Shown piece after piece: positions 51,141 through 59,057 of a stretch of 64,000 nucleotides of DNA. The notes beneath the pieces are model-generated. The model ran no database searches. It had not been told where the DNA came from and worked only from the letters and a program-made list of their open reading frames with translations. Source of the DNA: Telluria mixta (GTDB lineage Bacteria > Pseudomonadota > Gammaproteobacteria > Burkholderiales > Burkholderiaceae_D); the NCBI RefSeq assembly GCF_029223865.1, contig NZ_CP119520.1, positions 6,758,001 through 6,822,000 on the forward strand. Reading direction: 5' to 3'. A program made the translations under genes and the position numbers. Position 1 is the first letter of the stretch; each line of letters begins with the position of its first letter.

Positions 51141-52112
51141 TCAAGTCGACGGCACTGGCGCGGCCGGGTCCAGCAGGCCCGCATCCTTGAGCGCGGTCCA
51201 CAGGCCCGCCGGCAGCGGCTGGGAAAACCAGTGCGCGTTGCGGCGCAGCTGGTCGATGTTCTGGGCGCCGGGGATGCACGACACGACGGCCGGATGCGCC
51301 ATCGGGAATTGCAGCGCGGCGGCCTGCAAAGGCGCGTCGAAGTCGCGGCAGACGGCGGCAATGGCGCGCACCCGCTCGACGACGGCCGCCGGGGCCTCCT
51401 CGTAATTGAATTTGTTCGTGCCCGCCAGGATGCCGGAGTTGAACGGGCCGCCGATCACGACGTCCGTCCCGTCGCGCGCGCAACGGTCCATCAGCGGGCC
51501 CAGGGAAGCCTGCTCCAGCAGGGTGTAGCGCCCGGCCAGCAGCACGCAGTCGAGCGCGCACACGTCCAGCGCGTCGGCGATCACTTCCCACTCGTTGACG
51601 CCGAGGCCGAATCCCTTGATCGCACCTTCGTCGCGCAACTGCTCGAGCGCGCGGAAGCCGCCGCCGTCGCCCAGCTGCTTCCAGTAGTGCGCATGGCGGT
51701 CGCCGTGGGTGACGCGGCCGATGTCGTGCACGTACAGCATGTCCACGCGGTCCAGGCCGAGGCGCTGCAGGCTGTCCTCGTACGAGCGCATGACGCCGTC
51801 GTACGTGTAGTCGTAATGGGGCCGGAACGGCAGCGGCGCCGCCCACCCGCATTCGCCCGGGCGCACGGCCGGATCGGGCCACATCAGGCGGCCGACCTTG
51901 GTGCTGATCATGTAGTCGCCGCGCGGCCGCGCGCGCAGCGCGGCGCCGAGGCGGTGTTCGGACAGGGTAAAACCGTAGTATGGCGCGGTGTCGAAATAGC
52001 GGATGCCGAGGTCCCAGGCGGCGTCGACGAGCGCGTACGCGTCCGCTTCCGTCATCGGGTCGTACAGGCCGCCCAGTTGCGCGCAGCCGAGGCCCAGTCT
52101 GGAGACGTTCAT
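51141..52112 (-). CDS. Aldo/keto reductase, probable L-fucose dehydrogenase
   Basis: 323 residues. AKR tetrad: Asp in RYFDTAPYYGFTLSE, Tyr in the same segment, Lys in MISTKVGRLM, His in DMLYVHDIGRV. LGLGCAQLGGLYDPM at the N-terminus and SCIPGAQNIDQLRRN at the C-terminus match the L-fucose/D-arabinose dehydrogenase and pyridoxal dehydrogenase subgroup. Oxidises L-fucose at C1 to the lactone with NAD(P)+, step 1 of the pathway. The ATG lies 1 nt past the stop of the large UxaA-type gene, so the two are coupled. Confidence 0.88.
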   Translation of the reverse strand: MNVSRLGLGCAQLGGLYDPMTEADAYALVDAAWDLGIRYFDTAPYYGFTLSEHRLGAALRARPRGDYMISTKVGRLMWPDPAVRPGECGWAAPLPFRPHYDYTYDGVMRSYEDSLQRLGLDRVDMLYVHDIGRVTHGDRHAHYWKQLGDGGGFRALEQLRDEGAIKGFGLGVNEWEVIADALDVCALDCVLLAGRYTLLEQASLGPLMDRCARDGTDVVIGGPFNSGILAGTNKFNYEEAPAAVVERVRAIAAVCRDFDAPLQAAALQFPMAHPAVVSCIPGAQNIDQLRRNAHWFSQPLPAGLWTALKDAGLLDPAAPVPST

Positions 52113-52113
52113 G

Positions 52114-53343
52114 TCACGCCACCTTCAACGGCAGGCAGCGCGGCCCGATCGGCTCGAACTGCTTGTACGTGAGGATGAATTCCTGGTGGCCCAGGTCTTC
52201 CGATTTCGTGCACTCGCCGTTCGCCACGCGGGCGACGAGGCCGACGATTTCGTCGCCGACTTCCTCGATGCTCGCATGGCCCGTCAGGATGCGGCCCGCG
52301 TTGACGTCCATGTCGTCCGCCAGGCGTTCATACGTCGCCGGGTTCGCGCACACCTTGATGACGGGAGAAATGGCCGAGCCGACCACGGACCCGCGGCCCG
52401 TCGTGAACAGGGTCACGTGCGCGCCACACGCGATCAGTTCCACGATCTCGGCATTGTCGGAGATGTTCGGGAAACCGAAGCGCGGCTCGCCGTCCGGCAC
52501 CACGTCCAGCAGGTACAGGCCGCCGGTGGGCGGCTGGTCGCCCGGCTTGATGATGCCGCTGATCGGCGACGCGCCGCTTTTCGCGTATGCGCCCAGCGAT
52601 TTTTCTTCCAGCGTCGTCAGGCCGCCGTCCGCATTGCCCGGCGCGAAACTGCCGTGGCCCATGATCGTGTAGTAGCGCGACGCCTTCTCGACCGTCTTGA
52701 CGATCTCGTCGCCCAGTTCCGGCGTGACGGCGCGGCGCTTCATGTGGAATTCGCAGCCGACCAGTTCACCGGTCTCCTCGAACACGCAGGCGCTGCCCGC
52801 CGCGATCAGGCGGTCGAACGCCGCGCCGACGGCCGGATTGGCCGTGATGCCGCTCGTGCTGTCGGAACCGCCGCAGATCGTCGCCACGACCAGTTCGTCG
52901 AGGCGCATCGGCACGCGCTCCTGGCGCGCCAGGTCCTCGACGGCCCACTGCACCCATTCGACGCCGCTCTTCACGCCGGAACGCGTGCCGCCGACGTCCT
53001 GGATCGTGACCGTGTGGACGGGCCGTCCGCTGTCGGCCACGGCTTGCGCCACGCCGTTCTTGTCGAAGCTCTCGCAGCCGAGCGACACGAGCAGCGCCGC
53101 GCCCACGTTCGGGTGCGTGAGCACGCGGCGCATGATCGTGTCGGCGTATTCGTTGGGGTAGCAGCCCGGGAAGCCGATCAGGTGCACGGGCTGGCCGGGG
53201 AAGGCATTCACGATCAGTCGCGCGACGTGGTGCGCGCATTCGACGAGATAGGCGACGACGACGACGTTGCGGATGCCCTTGCGCCCGTCCGCGCGCGGAT
53301 AGCCGGCCAGGTCGGCCAGGGCGATGTCGGTGGAGGTGGTCAT
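52114..53343 (-). CDS. UxaA-family dehydratase, large (C-terminal) subunit, candidate L-fuconate dehydratase
   Basis: 409 residues of the altronate/galactarate dehydratase superfamily. YPRADGRKGIRNVVVVAYLV is the diagnostic opening; SLGCESFDKNGV, TICGGSDSTSGITANPAVGA and HGSFAPGNADGG follow, with metal-ligand candidates among the conserved Cys/His. It lacks the N-terminal SAF domain, supplied by the separate small gene overlapping its start. No enolase-superfamily fuconate dehydratase is in the cluster, so this enzyme should do the missing step, L-fuconate to 2-keto-3-deoxy-L-fuconate. That assignment is inferred. Confidence 0.85.
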   Translation of the reverse strand: MTTSTDIALADLAGYPRADGRKGIRNVVVVAYLVECAHHVARLIVNAFPGQPVHLIGFPGCYPNEYADTIMRRVLTHPNVGAALLVSLGCESFDKNGVAQAVADSGRPVHTVTIQDVGGTRSGVKSGVEWVQWAVEDLARQERVPMRLDELVVATICGGSDSTSGITANPAVGAAFDRLIAAGSACVFEETGELVGCEFHMKRRAVTPELGDEIVKTVEKASRYYTIMGHGSFAPGNADGGLTTLEEKSLGAYAKSGASPISGIIKPGDQPPTGGLYLLDVVPDGEPRFGFPNISDNAEIVELIACGAHVTLFTTGRGSVVGSAISPVIKVCANPATYERLADDMDVNAGRILTGHASIEEVGDEIVGLVARVANGECTKSEDLGHQEFILTYKQFEPIGPRCLPLKVA

Positions 53344-53678
53344 GGTGCTTTGTTTCCGATGAAATGGTGGCCGTCTTCATCCAGCGTGAAGGTCGGGATG
53401 TAGTCGCTTTCGAGGTTATGCGTGTGGATGTGCGCGCCGATGGCGACGGGCACCGTGGCCGTGCCGATGATGGCGCCGTAGCGCAGGACCTTGTCGCCGG
53501 GGGCCAGGTCGTGCCGTGCGACCTTGTGGCCCAGGCGGACGTCGCCGGGGAGCGCCACCTCGCGGCCGTCGATGACGACCGTGGCGCCGGCCTTGAGGTC
53601 GACGCGCGCGATGAGGCAGTTATCCTCGCGCGACATGAGCAGCAGGCTGCCCGCCTGCGCTGGGGTGGTGCTGGACAT
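53340..53678 (-). CDS. UxaA-family dehydratase, small SAF-domain (N-terminal) subunit
   Basis: 112 residues. SAF-type beta-clip domain: DNCLIARVDLKAGATVVIDG, LGHKVARHDLAPGDKVLRYG, IIGTATVPVAIGAHIHTHNL. The IHTHN end is the conserved tail seen at the N-terminus of UxaA and GarD, where it covers the active site of the large domain. ATGA overlap with the large subunit. First gene of the seven-gene fucose unit; the shared AT-rich operator lies 41 nt upstream. Confidence 0.9.
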   Translation of the reverse strand: MSSTTPAQAGSLLLMSREDNCLIARVDLKAGATVVIDGREVALPGDVRLGHKVARHDLAPGDKVLRYGAIIGTATVPVAIGAHIHTHNLESDYIPTFTLDEDGHHFIGNKAP

Positions 53679-53718
53679 GACGATCCTTTACGGCTGACTT
53701 GAACGATGACGCGTCAAT

Positions 53719-53741
53719 TGTATTCTATAAATTCAAAACAT
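53719..53741 (-). promoter_or_regulatory. AT-rich operator before the UxaA/AKR/FAH/fucP unit
   Basis: TGTATTCTATAAATT, C, AAAACAT: 22 of 23 nt identical to 46877-46899. Here the right arm of the CTATAAAT palindrome is not conserved, but outer arms TTGTAT and ATACGA pair at 5 of 6 positions. Likely the same regulator site. Confidence 0.65.
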
Positions 53742-53789
53742 ACGACTGTTTGCCATGGTGCGCCGCAACATCGCGAGGTTGGGCTTCTT

Positions 53790-54683
53790 CTAGGCTTCCG
53801 CCGCTGCCCGGGCCAGCGCCACGAACGCATCCACGAGCGGGCCGCCGCCCTCGGCGTGGCGCGCGAGCAGCATCGCGGTGGTGGCATCCGGGTCGGCGAG
53901 CGGCCGGTAGACGACGCCGTCCATGTGGATGCCTTCGAATGAGCTGGGCAGCACGGAGATGCCGCAACCGGCGGCGACGAGGCCGATGATCGTCGACGGC
54001 TCGCCCGCCTCCATCGCGATCTGCGGCACGAAGCCGGCAGCGCGGCACAGGTCGAAGATCTGGTGGTAGATGCCCGTGCCCGTCTTTTCGGGGAAGACGA
54101 CGAACGCCTGGTCGGCCAGCTCCTTCACCGCGATCTTCTTTTGCCGCGCCAGCGGCGAGTCGGCAGGCAGCACGAGCCGCAGCGGATCCTGGCGCAGCAT
54201 CGTCAGCGCCACCGTGCGCGGCAGCGGCATGGGCCCCGGCCGCACGAAGCCCACGTCCAGTTCGCGCGCCTCGATCTTCGCCAGCTGCGGCTGCGTGGGG
54301 ATTTCGTGGAACGTCAGCCGCACGCCCGGATACTGCTGGCGGTAGCGCCGCACGACCCGGGCGAACAGCGGCGTGAACGGCGTGGAAAACGTGAACCCGA
54401 CGCGCAGCTCGCCCGTTTCGCCCAGGTGGGCGCGGCGCGCCGTCTCCTTGGCCTGCTCGCCCAGCGCCAGCATGCGCCGCGCGTCGGCGAGGAACACCCG
54501 CCCCGCTTCCGTCAGCAGCACGCGCCGCTTGTTGCGCTCGAACAGCCGGGCGCCGATCTCGTGTTCCAGCGCCTGGATCTGCTGGCTCAGTGGCGGCTGG
54601 CCGATGTGCAGCCGCTCGGCGGCGCGCGTAAAGCTCAGCTCCTCCGCCACGGCCACGAAGTAACGCAGGTGCCTGAGTTCCAT
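53790..54683 (-). CDS. LysR-family transcriptional regulator
   Basis: 297 residues. Winged helix MELRHLRYFVAVAEELSFTR, HIGQPPLSQQIQALEHEIGA, LFERNKRRVLLTEAGRVFL, then the substrate-binding domain (LRVGFTFSTPFTPLFARVVR, LVAAGCGISVLPSSFEGIHM). BenM/CatR-like in flavour. Divergent from an MFS transporter across 75 nt, the usual arrangement for a LysR protein and its target. It is downstream of nothing in the fucose unit but shares its strand; a role in fucose control is possible yet less likely than the GntR protein. A palindromic LysR box lies directly before its start codon. Confidence 0.92.
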   Translation of the reverse strand: MELRHLRYFVAVAEELSFTRAAERLHIGQPPLSQQIQALEHEIGARLFERNKRRVLLTEAGRVFLADARRMLALGEQAKETARRAHLGETGELRVGFTFSTPFTPLFARVVRRYRQQYPGVRLTFHEIPTQPQLAKIEARELDVGFVRPGPMPLPRTVALTMLRQDPLRLVLPADSPLARQKKIAVKELADQAFVVFPEKTGTGIYHQIFDLCRAAGFVPQIAMEAGEPSTIIGLVAAGCGISVLPSSFEGIHMDGVVYRPLADPDATTAMLLARHAEGGGPLVDAFVALARAAAEA

Positions 54684-54684
54684 C

Positions 54685-54703
54685 TTATATTTTTAAACGA
54701 TAA
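54685..54703. promoter_or_regulatory. LysR box (T-N11-A palindrome)
   Basis: TTATATTTTTAAACGATAA is TTAT-N11-ATAA, a perfect-armed classical LysR site. It ends 1 nt before the lysR start codon, so binding would also block lysR expression, and it is 55 nt upstream of the MFS gene. Confidence 0.65.
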
Positions 54704-54758
54704 GTAACGCCACAAATATATATTGGACGGTCGTATCCGGCAATCCTAGGATGGGGCC

Positions 54759-55937
54759 ATGACGAATCGTACCAACCGCGCCCTGTTCTTCGGCGGCTTT
54801 TCCTGCTTCGCCCTGCTGTATTGCGTGCAGCCGCTGATGCCCCTGCTGGCGCACGATTTCGGGCTCACGCCCGCGCAGAGCAGCCTGTCGCTGTCGCTCT
54901 CGACAGGTGCGCTGGCCGTGTCGCTGCTGTTCTCGTCCGTCCTGTCCGACCGGCTGGGCCGCAAGACGATGATGGTTGTCGCGCTGGTCGTCGCCGCGCT
55001 GATGACGCTGCTGGCCGCGGGCGCCCGTACGTACCCGCAGCTGCTGGCGGCGCGCACGCTGCTGGGCCTCGCGCTGGGCGGCATGCCCGCCGTCGCGATG
55101 GCCTATCTGAGCGAGGAGATCGAGCCGGCGTCGCTCGGCGTGTCGATGGGCCTGTACATCAGCGGCAATGCATTCGGCGGCATGGTCGGCCGCGTGCTGG
55201 CGGCCGTGCTGTCCGACTTCGTGTCGTGGCGCGCCGCGTTCGCCGTGATGGGCGTCGCGGGCCTGCTGGCGGCCTGGGAATTCTGGCGCAGCCTGCCGGT
55301 GTCGCGCAACTTCCGGCCGTCGTCGGGCGGCGTGCCGGCGCTGCTGCACGGCCTGCGCGGCCATTTCGGCGACGGCGGCCTGCCCTGGCTGTTCGCCCTG
55401 TCGTTCCTGCTGATGGGCTGTTTCGTGAGCGCCTATAACGTGATCGGCTTCCGGCTGCTGAGCGCACCGTTCGGGCTGCGCCAGAGCGTGGTGGGCGGCA
55501 TCTCCCTGCTGTATTTGCTGGGCATCTTCAGTTCCGTGTGGGCCGGCCGCCGCGCCGACCGCCTGGGCCGGCGCCACGTGCTGTGGACAGTGATGGGCAC
55601 GATGCTCGCGGGCCTGCTGCTGACCCTCGCCCACAACGTCGCCGTCATCGTGGCCGGCATGGCGGTCTTCACGTTCGGCTTCTTCGCGTCGCATTCGATC
55701 GCCAGCAGCTGGGTGGGCCGGCGCGCCCGCACGCAGCAGGCGCTTGCCTCCGCGCTGTACCTGTGCTTTTATTATCTCGGCTCGAGCGTCGTCGGCTGGC
55801 TGTGCGGCGTGTTGTGGGAACACGGCGGCTGGGGCGGTGTCGTGGCGCTGCTGGGCGTATTGCTCGGCGCCGCCCTGCTGATCGCGCTGCGCCTGCGCCG
55901 GCTGGAACCCGTGGGGCAGGCGCTGGCGCCCGCTTGA
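54759..55937 (+). CDS. MFS transporter (YnfM-like)
   Basis: 392 residues, twelve predicted helices; ATG preceded by AGGATGGGG. LLYCVQPLMPLLAHDFGLTP in the first segment and LFSSVLSDRLGRKTMMVVAL in the first loop are typical of the YnfM subgroup of drug/H+ antiporter-like MFS proteins. Probably exports a small compound sensed by the divergent LysR protein. The substrate is not known. Confidence 0.88.
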   Translation: MTNRTNRALFFGGFSCFALLYCVQPLMPLLAHDFGLTPAQSSLSLSLSTGALAVSLLFSSVLSDRLGRKTMMVVALVVAALMTLLAAGARTYPQLLAARTLLGLALGGMPAVAMAYLSEEIEPASLGVSMGLYISGNAFGGMVGRVLAAVLSDFVSWRAAFAVMGVAGLLAAWEFWRSLPVSRNFRPSSGGVPALLHGLRGHFGDGGLPWLFALSFLLMGCFVSAYNVIGFRLLSAPFGLRQSVVGGISLLYLLGIFSSVWAGRRADRLGRRHVLWTVMGTMLAGLLLTLAHNVAVIVAGMAVFTFGFFASHSIASSWVGRRARTQQALASALYLCFYYLGSSVVGWLCGVLWEHGGWGGVVALLGVLLGAALLIALRLRRLEPVGQALAPA

Positions 55938-56040
55938 CCATGCCGTGCGCCGCGGGACGCAACCCGGTGCGGAAAATACACCAATGCGCGGCGTCGTCCG
56001 GTGCGATAGTGGCAACGCTTTCGACCATCCTGGAGACACC

Positions 56041-56649
56041 ATGCAGCTCTACCACATGCGCGGCGCCTGTTCGCTGGCCGACCTGATCGTTCTCGGCTGG
56101 CTCGGCGTGCCGCACGAGATCGTGCCGATGACGCTCGACTCGATCAAGTCGCCGGACTACCTGGCGCTCAATCCGGGCGGGAACGTGCCGCTGCTCGTGC
56201 ACGACGCTTTCGCCCTGACGGAAAACGTCGCCATCCTCGGCTACCTGGCCGACCTCCACCCGCACGCGCAACTGGCGGGCGACGGCACGCCGCGCGGCCG
56301 GGCCGAGGTCATGCGCTGGCTGGCCTTCCTCAACTCCGACGTCCACAAGGCCTTCAAGCCCCTGTTCGCGCCGGCGCGCTTCCTCGACGAACGCGACCTG
56401 GACGAAGCGCTGGCAATCAACGCGTGCCGCCATGTCCGGACCTACCTCGAACGGCTCGACGGCGAGCTCGCTGACCGCGACTGGCTCGCGGGACACCGCT
56501 CGATCGCCGATCCCTACCTGTACGTCGTGCTGCGCTGGGCGCACGCGAAAGGCGTCGACATGGCGGGCCTGGATGCGCTGGCGGCGTTCCACGAGCGCAT
56601 GTCGCTCGACCCGGCCGTCCGCCAGGCGCTGCGCGCCGAGGAAGACTGA
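56041..56649 (+). CDS. Glutathione S-transferase family protein
   Basis: 202 residues, ATG after CCTGGAGACACC. Thioredoxin-like N-terminal domain begins MQLYHMRGACSLADLIVLGW with a Ser in the catalytic region, as in beta-class bacterial GSTs; PLLVHDAFALTENVAILGYL carries the glutathione-binding segment (here LTEN instead of the common LTES/LSES). C-terminal helical domain ends with GHRSIADPYLYVVLRWA, the conserved N-capping box. Conjugates or reduces electrophiles with glutathione. 17 nt upstream of the bestrophin gene. Confidence 0.9.
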   Translation: MQLYHMRGACSLADLIVLGWLGVPHEIVPMTLDSIKSPDYLALNPGGNVPLLVHDAFALTENVAILGYLADLHPHAQLAGDGTPRGRAEVMRWLAFLNSDVHKAFKPLFAPARFLDERDLDEALAINACRHVRTYLERLDGELADRDWLAGHRSIADPYLYVVLRWAHAKGVDMAGLDALAAFHERMSLDPAVRQALRAEED

Positions 56650-56666
56650 CGCCGGAGGAGAGAACC

Positions 56667-57653
56667 GTGCATATCGGCAGATCCTACGGACTGTTCGAGT
56701 TCCTGCACTGGACCCGGCGCCGGATCTACCCGCTCGCGGCCGTCGCCGGCGCGGTGGTGGCGCTGCACCAGCTGGGCGGCTGGCACGGGTTGTCCGTGCC
56801 GTGGCCCGTGCTCGCGCTGCTGGGCACGGCCGCGTCGTTCATCGTCGGGTTCAAGAACTCGCAAAGCTACGGCCGCACAGTCGAAGCGCAACAGATCTGG
56901 TCGTCGATCACGGCGGCCAGCCGCTACTGGGGCCTGCTCTGCCGCGACTTTCCCACCGACGAGCATGCCGTCCACGACCTCGTCGCCAGGCACCTGGCCT
57001 GGCTGACCGCCGTCCGTTACCAGCTGCGCGCGCCCCGCGTCTGGGAAGCGGCCGCGTCCGCGCAGAATGCCGAGTACCAGGAACGTACGTTCGTCGTGGC
57101 GGAACACAGCGTGCCGCTCGGGACCGAACTTGCCCGATACCTGCCGCCGGACGCCGTCGCGCAACTGCTGGCCGGCGACGACATTCCGGGGGCGCTGATA
57201 TCCACGCAAAGTCGCGCCATCCGCGACCTGTTCCGCAAGCAGGCGCTGCAGATGCTGCAATACGCGGAGATGCAGAAAACGCTGAAGGACCTGATCGACC
57301 AGCATGCGCGCGCCCAGCGCATCAAGAATTTTCCGTATCCCCGCCAGTACGCGATCGTCAATTCGCTGTTCGTCTGGCTGTTCGCGCTGCTGCTTCCGGT
57401 AGGCACGGTCGGGAAATTCGCGCGCCTTGGCGCGCAGGCCGCATGGCTCGCCATCCCCTTCAGCGTGCTGATCGGCTGGATGTACCTGGCGCTCGACCAG
57501 GTCGGCGAAAGCACGGAGAATCCGTTCGAAGGCAGTGCCAACGACGTCCCGATCACGTACCTGGCGCGGTCGATCGAGCACGAACTGAGTGCGCTGCATG
57601 GCCTGGCACACGACCGGACGTCGCCACCGCCGGGTGGCCACATCCTGCTCTAG
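56667..57653 (+). CDS. Bestrophin-family (UPF0187) ion-channel protein
   Basis: 328 residues. LAVPWPVLALLGTAASF-like second helix (reads GLSVPWPVLALLGTAASFIV), GFKNSQSYGRTVEAQQIWSS and the C-terminal SVLIGWMYLALDQVGESTEN with PFEGSANDVPITYLARSIE are the bacterial bestrophin (YneE/RFP-TM) signatures. Pentameric inner-membrane channel, in bacteria usually conducting cations, in eukaryotes chloride. Immediately follows GST and may be co-transcribed. Confidence 0.88.
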   Translation: MHIGRSYGLFEFLHWTRRRIYPLAAVAGAVVALHQLGGWHGLSVPWPVLALLGTAASFIVGFKNSQSYGRTVEAQQIWSSITAASRYWGLLCRDFPTDEHAVHDLVARHLAWLTAVRYQLRAPRVWEAAASAQNAEYQERTFVVAEHSVPLGTELARYLPPDAVAQLLAGDDIPGALISTQSRAIRDLFRKQALQMLQYAEMQKTLKDLIDQHARAQRIKNFPYPRQYAIVNSLFVWLFALLLPVGTVGKFARLGAQAAWLAIPFSVLIGWMYLALDQVGESTENPFEGSANDVPITYLARSIEHELSALHGLAHDRTSPPPGGHILL

Positions 57654-57741
57654 CCGGTATCGGCACGCAACATGGCTTATCATGATGCACCGGCCACGCA
57701 GGCCCCATTCCGAGCATCCTATTCGCCATTCGCCGTTCGAC

Positions 57742-58893
57742 ATGCACGAGTTTTACAACCGCACCCTGATCGTTTTCCTGTGCATGCTGGCCGCAAGTGT
57801 TTTACTGGTGTTGTTCTGCATCGATCGCGCCCATGTATCGACACCCCTGCAGGAATTGGGCGATCGCGACATCTCATGGCACGTCCAGCCCGATGCCGAT
57901 GTGGGCGAACGTGGCAGATCCGTCATGGAGATTCGCGAAACGAGTCCGACGCTGCGTCTCGCATTCACGGTATCGCCGCTGACGCCACATCCGCATGCCG
58001 CGGTCGATATGCTGTTCGACGATGGAAACGGCAAACAGGTATGGCACGACCTGACGAAATATGCGACGGCGTCATTCATCGTGAAATGCGTGCCGGCCAA
58101 TACTCTGACGCTGACGATTCCGACATTCGATCCGACGACGTCCCGGCGCGACGATATGGTGAGTTATCGGATCATGTCGGCATTCTTCAAATGCAATGAA
58201 AAACCGTCCCGGGTCGTGATCGATCTCACGCGCATGGAAACCCAGCAATGGTGGTTCGACAGGTTTAAAACGGATTTATCGAGCCATCATTACCGGCTCG
58301 ACCAGGTGCCGAAATTCGCGTTCGGGAGCACTCTTCAAAGTCCGATGGATACGCATTCCGAAGTCGACATTCGTGAACTCGAGCTGAATGGCCGCGATTA
58401 TCGTTATCCGGTCGTTACCGCGCTTGTTCTCGTTGTCGGTTGGGCGATATTCGGGGTGTGGTTTTTCCGCGCCCACACCCGGGCCCTCGTCGCGCACCTC
58501 AATTCCCGGATGCAGAGGGATTTGCCGCTGATCGCTTATCAGCAATTATCGATGGAACCGCATCGCGACAAGGAAAAAGCGGCCATTTTGCGGCATATGG
58601 CGTTGCATTATACGGATCCGGACCTCGATGTCGAATCGATGGCCAGGGAAGTCGGTGTAACGCGCGGAAAGATCAACGACGTATTGAAGAGCGAATTCGG
58701 CTTCACGTTCAGCGGTTATCTGAACAAATTGCGCCTGACGGAAGCGGCGCGGCTGCTGTCCGAAAAAGAATCCGCCACCGTCGCGGAAATCGCCTATTCG
58801 GTCGGGTACAGCAACGTTTCCTACTTCAACAAGCTGTTCAAGGAAGAGTACGGCTCCACACCGAAGGCGTTCCGGGCCGTGACGCGCGCCTAG
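57742..58893 (+). CDS. Membrane-anchored AraC-family transcriptional regulator 2
   Basis: 383 residues from the ATG at 57742 (HEFYNRTLIVFLCMLAASV). Same plan as AraC 1: N-terminal membrane helix, periplasmic region of about 210 residues (QQWWFDRFKTDLSSHHYRLD matches the paralogue), second helix (VVTALVLVVGWAIFGVWFF), cytoplasmic AraC domain (ATVAEIAYSVGYSNVSYFNK). Base composition is less GC-rich than most neighbours. Followed by GH39 and GH43 in the same direction and probably their activator, by analogy with AraC 1 beside receptor 1 and GH3. Ligand unknown, perhaps a xylo- or arabino-oligosaccharide. Confidence 0.9.
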   Translation: MHEFYNRTLIVFLCMLAASVLLVLFCIDRAHVSTPLQELGDRDISWHVQPDADVGERGRSVMEIRETSPTLRLAFTVSPLTPHPHAAVDMLFDDGNGKQVWHDLTKYATASFIVKCVPANTLTLTIPTFDPTTSRRDDMVSYRIMSAFFKCNEKPSRVVIDLTRMETQQWWFDRFKTDLSSHHYRLDQVPKFAFGSTLQSPMDTHSEVDIRELELNGRDYRYPVVTALVLVVGWAIFGVWFFRAHTRALVAHLNSRMQRDLPLIAYQQLSMEPHRDKEKAAILRHMALHYTDPDLDVESMAREVGVTRGKINDVLKSEFGFTFSGYLNKLRLTEAARLLSEKESATVAEIAYSVGYSNVSYFNKLFKEEYGSTPKAFRAVTRA

Positions 58894-58920
58894 CAGGGGC
58901 CTCGTTCTAACACTTTTGGC

Positions 58921-58958
58921 GGAAAACCTTCAACTTCCGCCGTTGTTGAAGGTTTTCC
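58921..58958. repeat. Perfect 14-bp inverted repeat between AraC 2 and GH39
   Basis: GGAAAACCTTCAAC, 10-nt loop, exact complement GTTGAAGGTTTTCC. It lies 27 nt past the araC stop and 100 nt before GH39. There is no U-tract outside the stem, so it is either an RNA hairpin acting as a weak terminator/attenuator or a large operator. Confidence 0.75.
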
Positions 58959-59057
58959 CGAGGCGGCGTTAATGCCGACCTCCCGGCCGGCCTAGCATGT
59001 TGCCCGAGACAAATCGCCGCGGCGGCTCGCGGCGATACGACAACCACGGTCAGGCAC

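Noticed and set aside
54684..54758. The LysR gene as regulator of the fucose cluster.
   Set aside because: Its palindrome lies between lysR and the MFS gene, and the shared AT-rich fucose sites do not have the T-N11-A form; the internal GntR gene is the better candidate.
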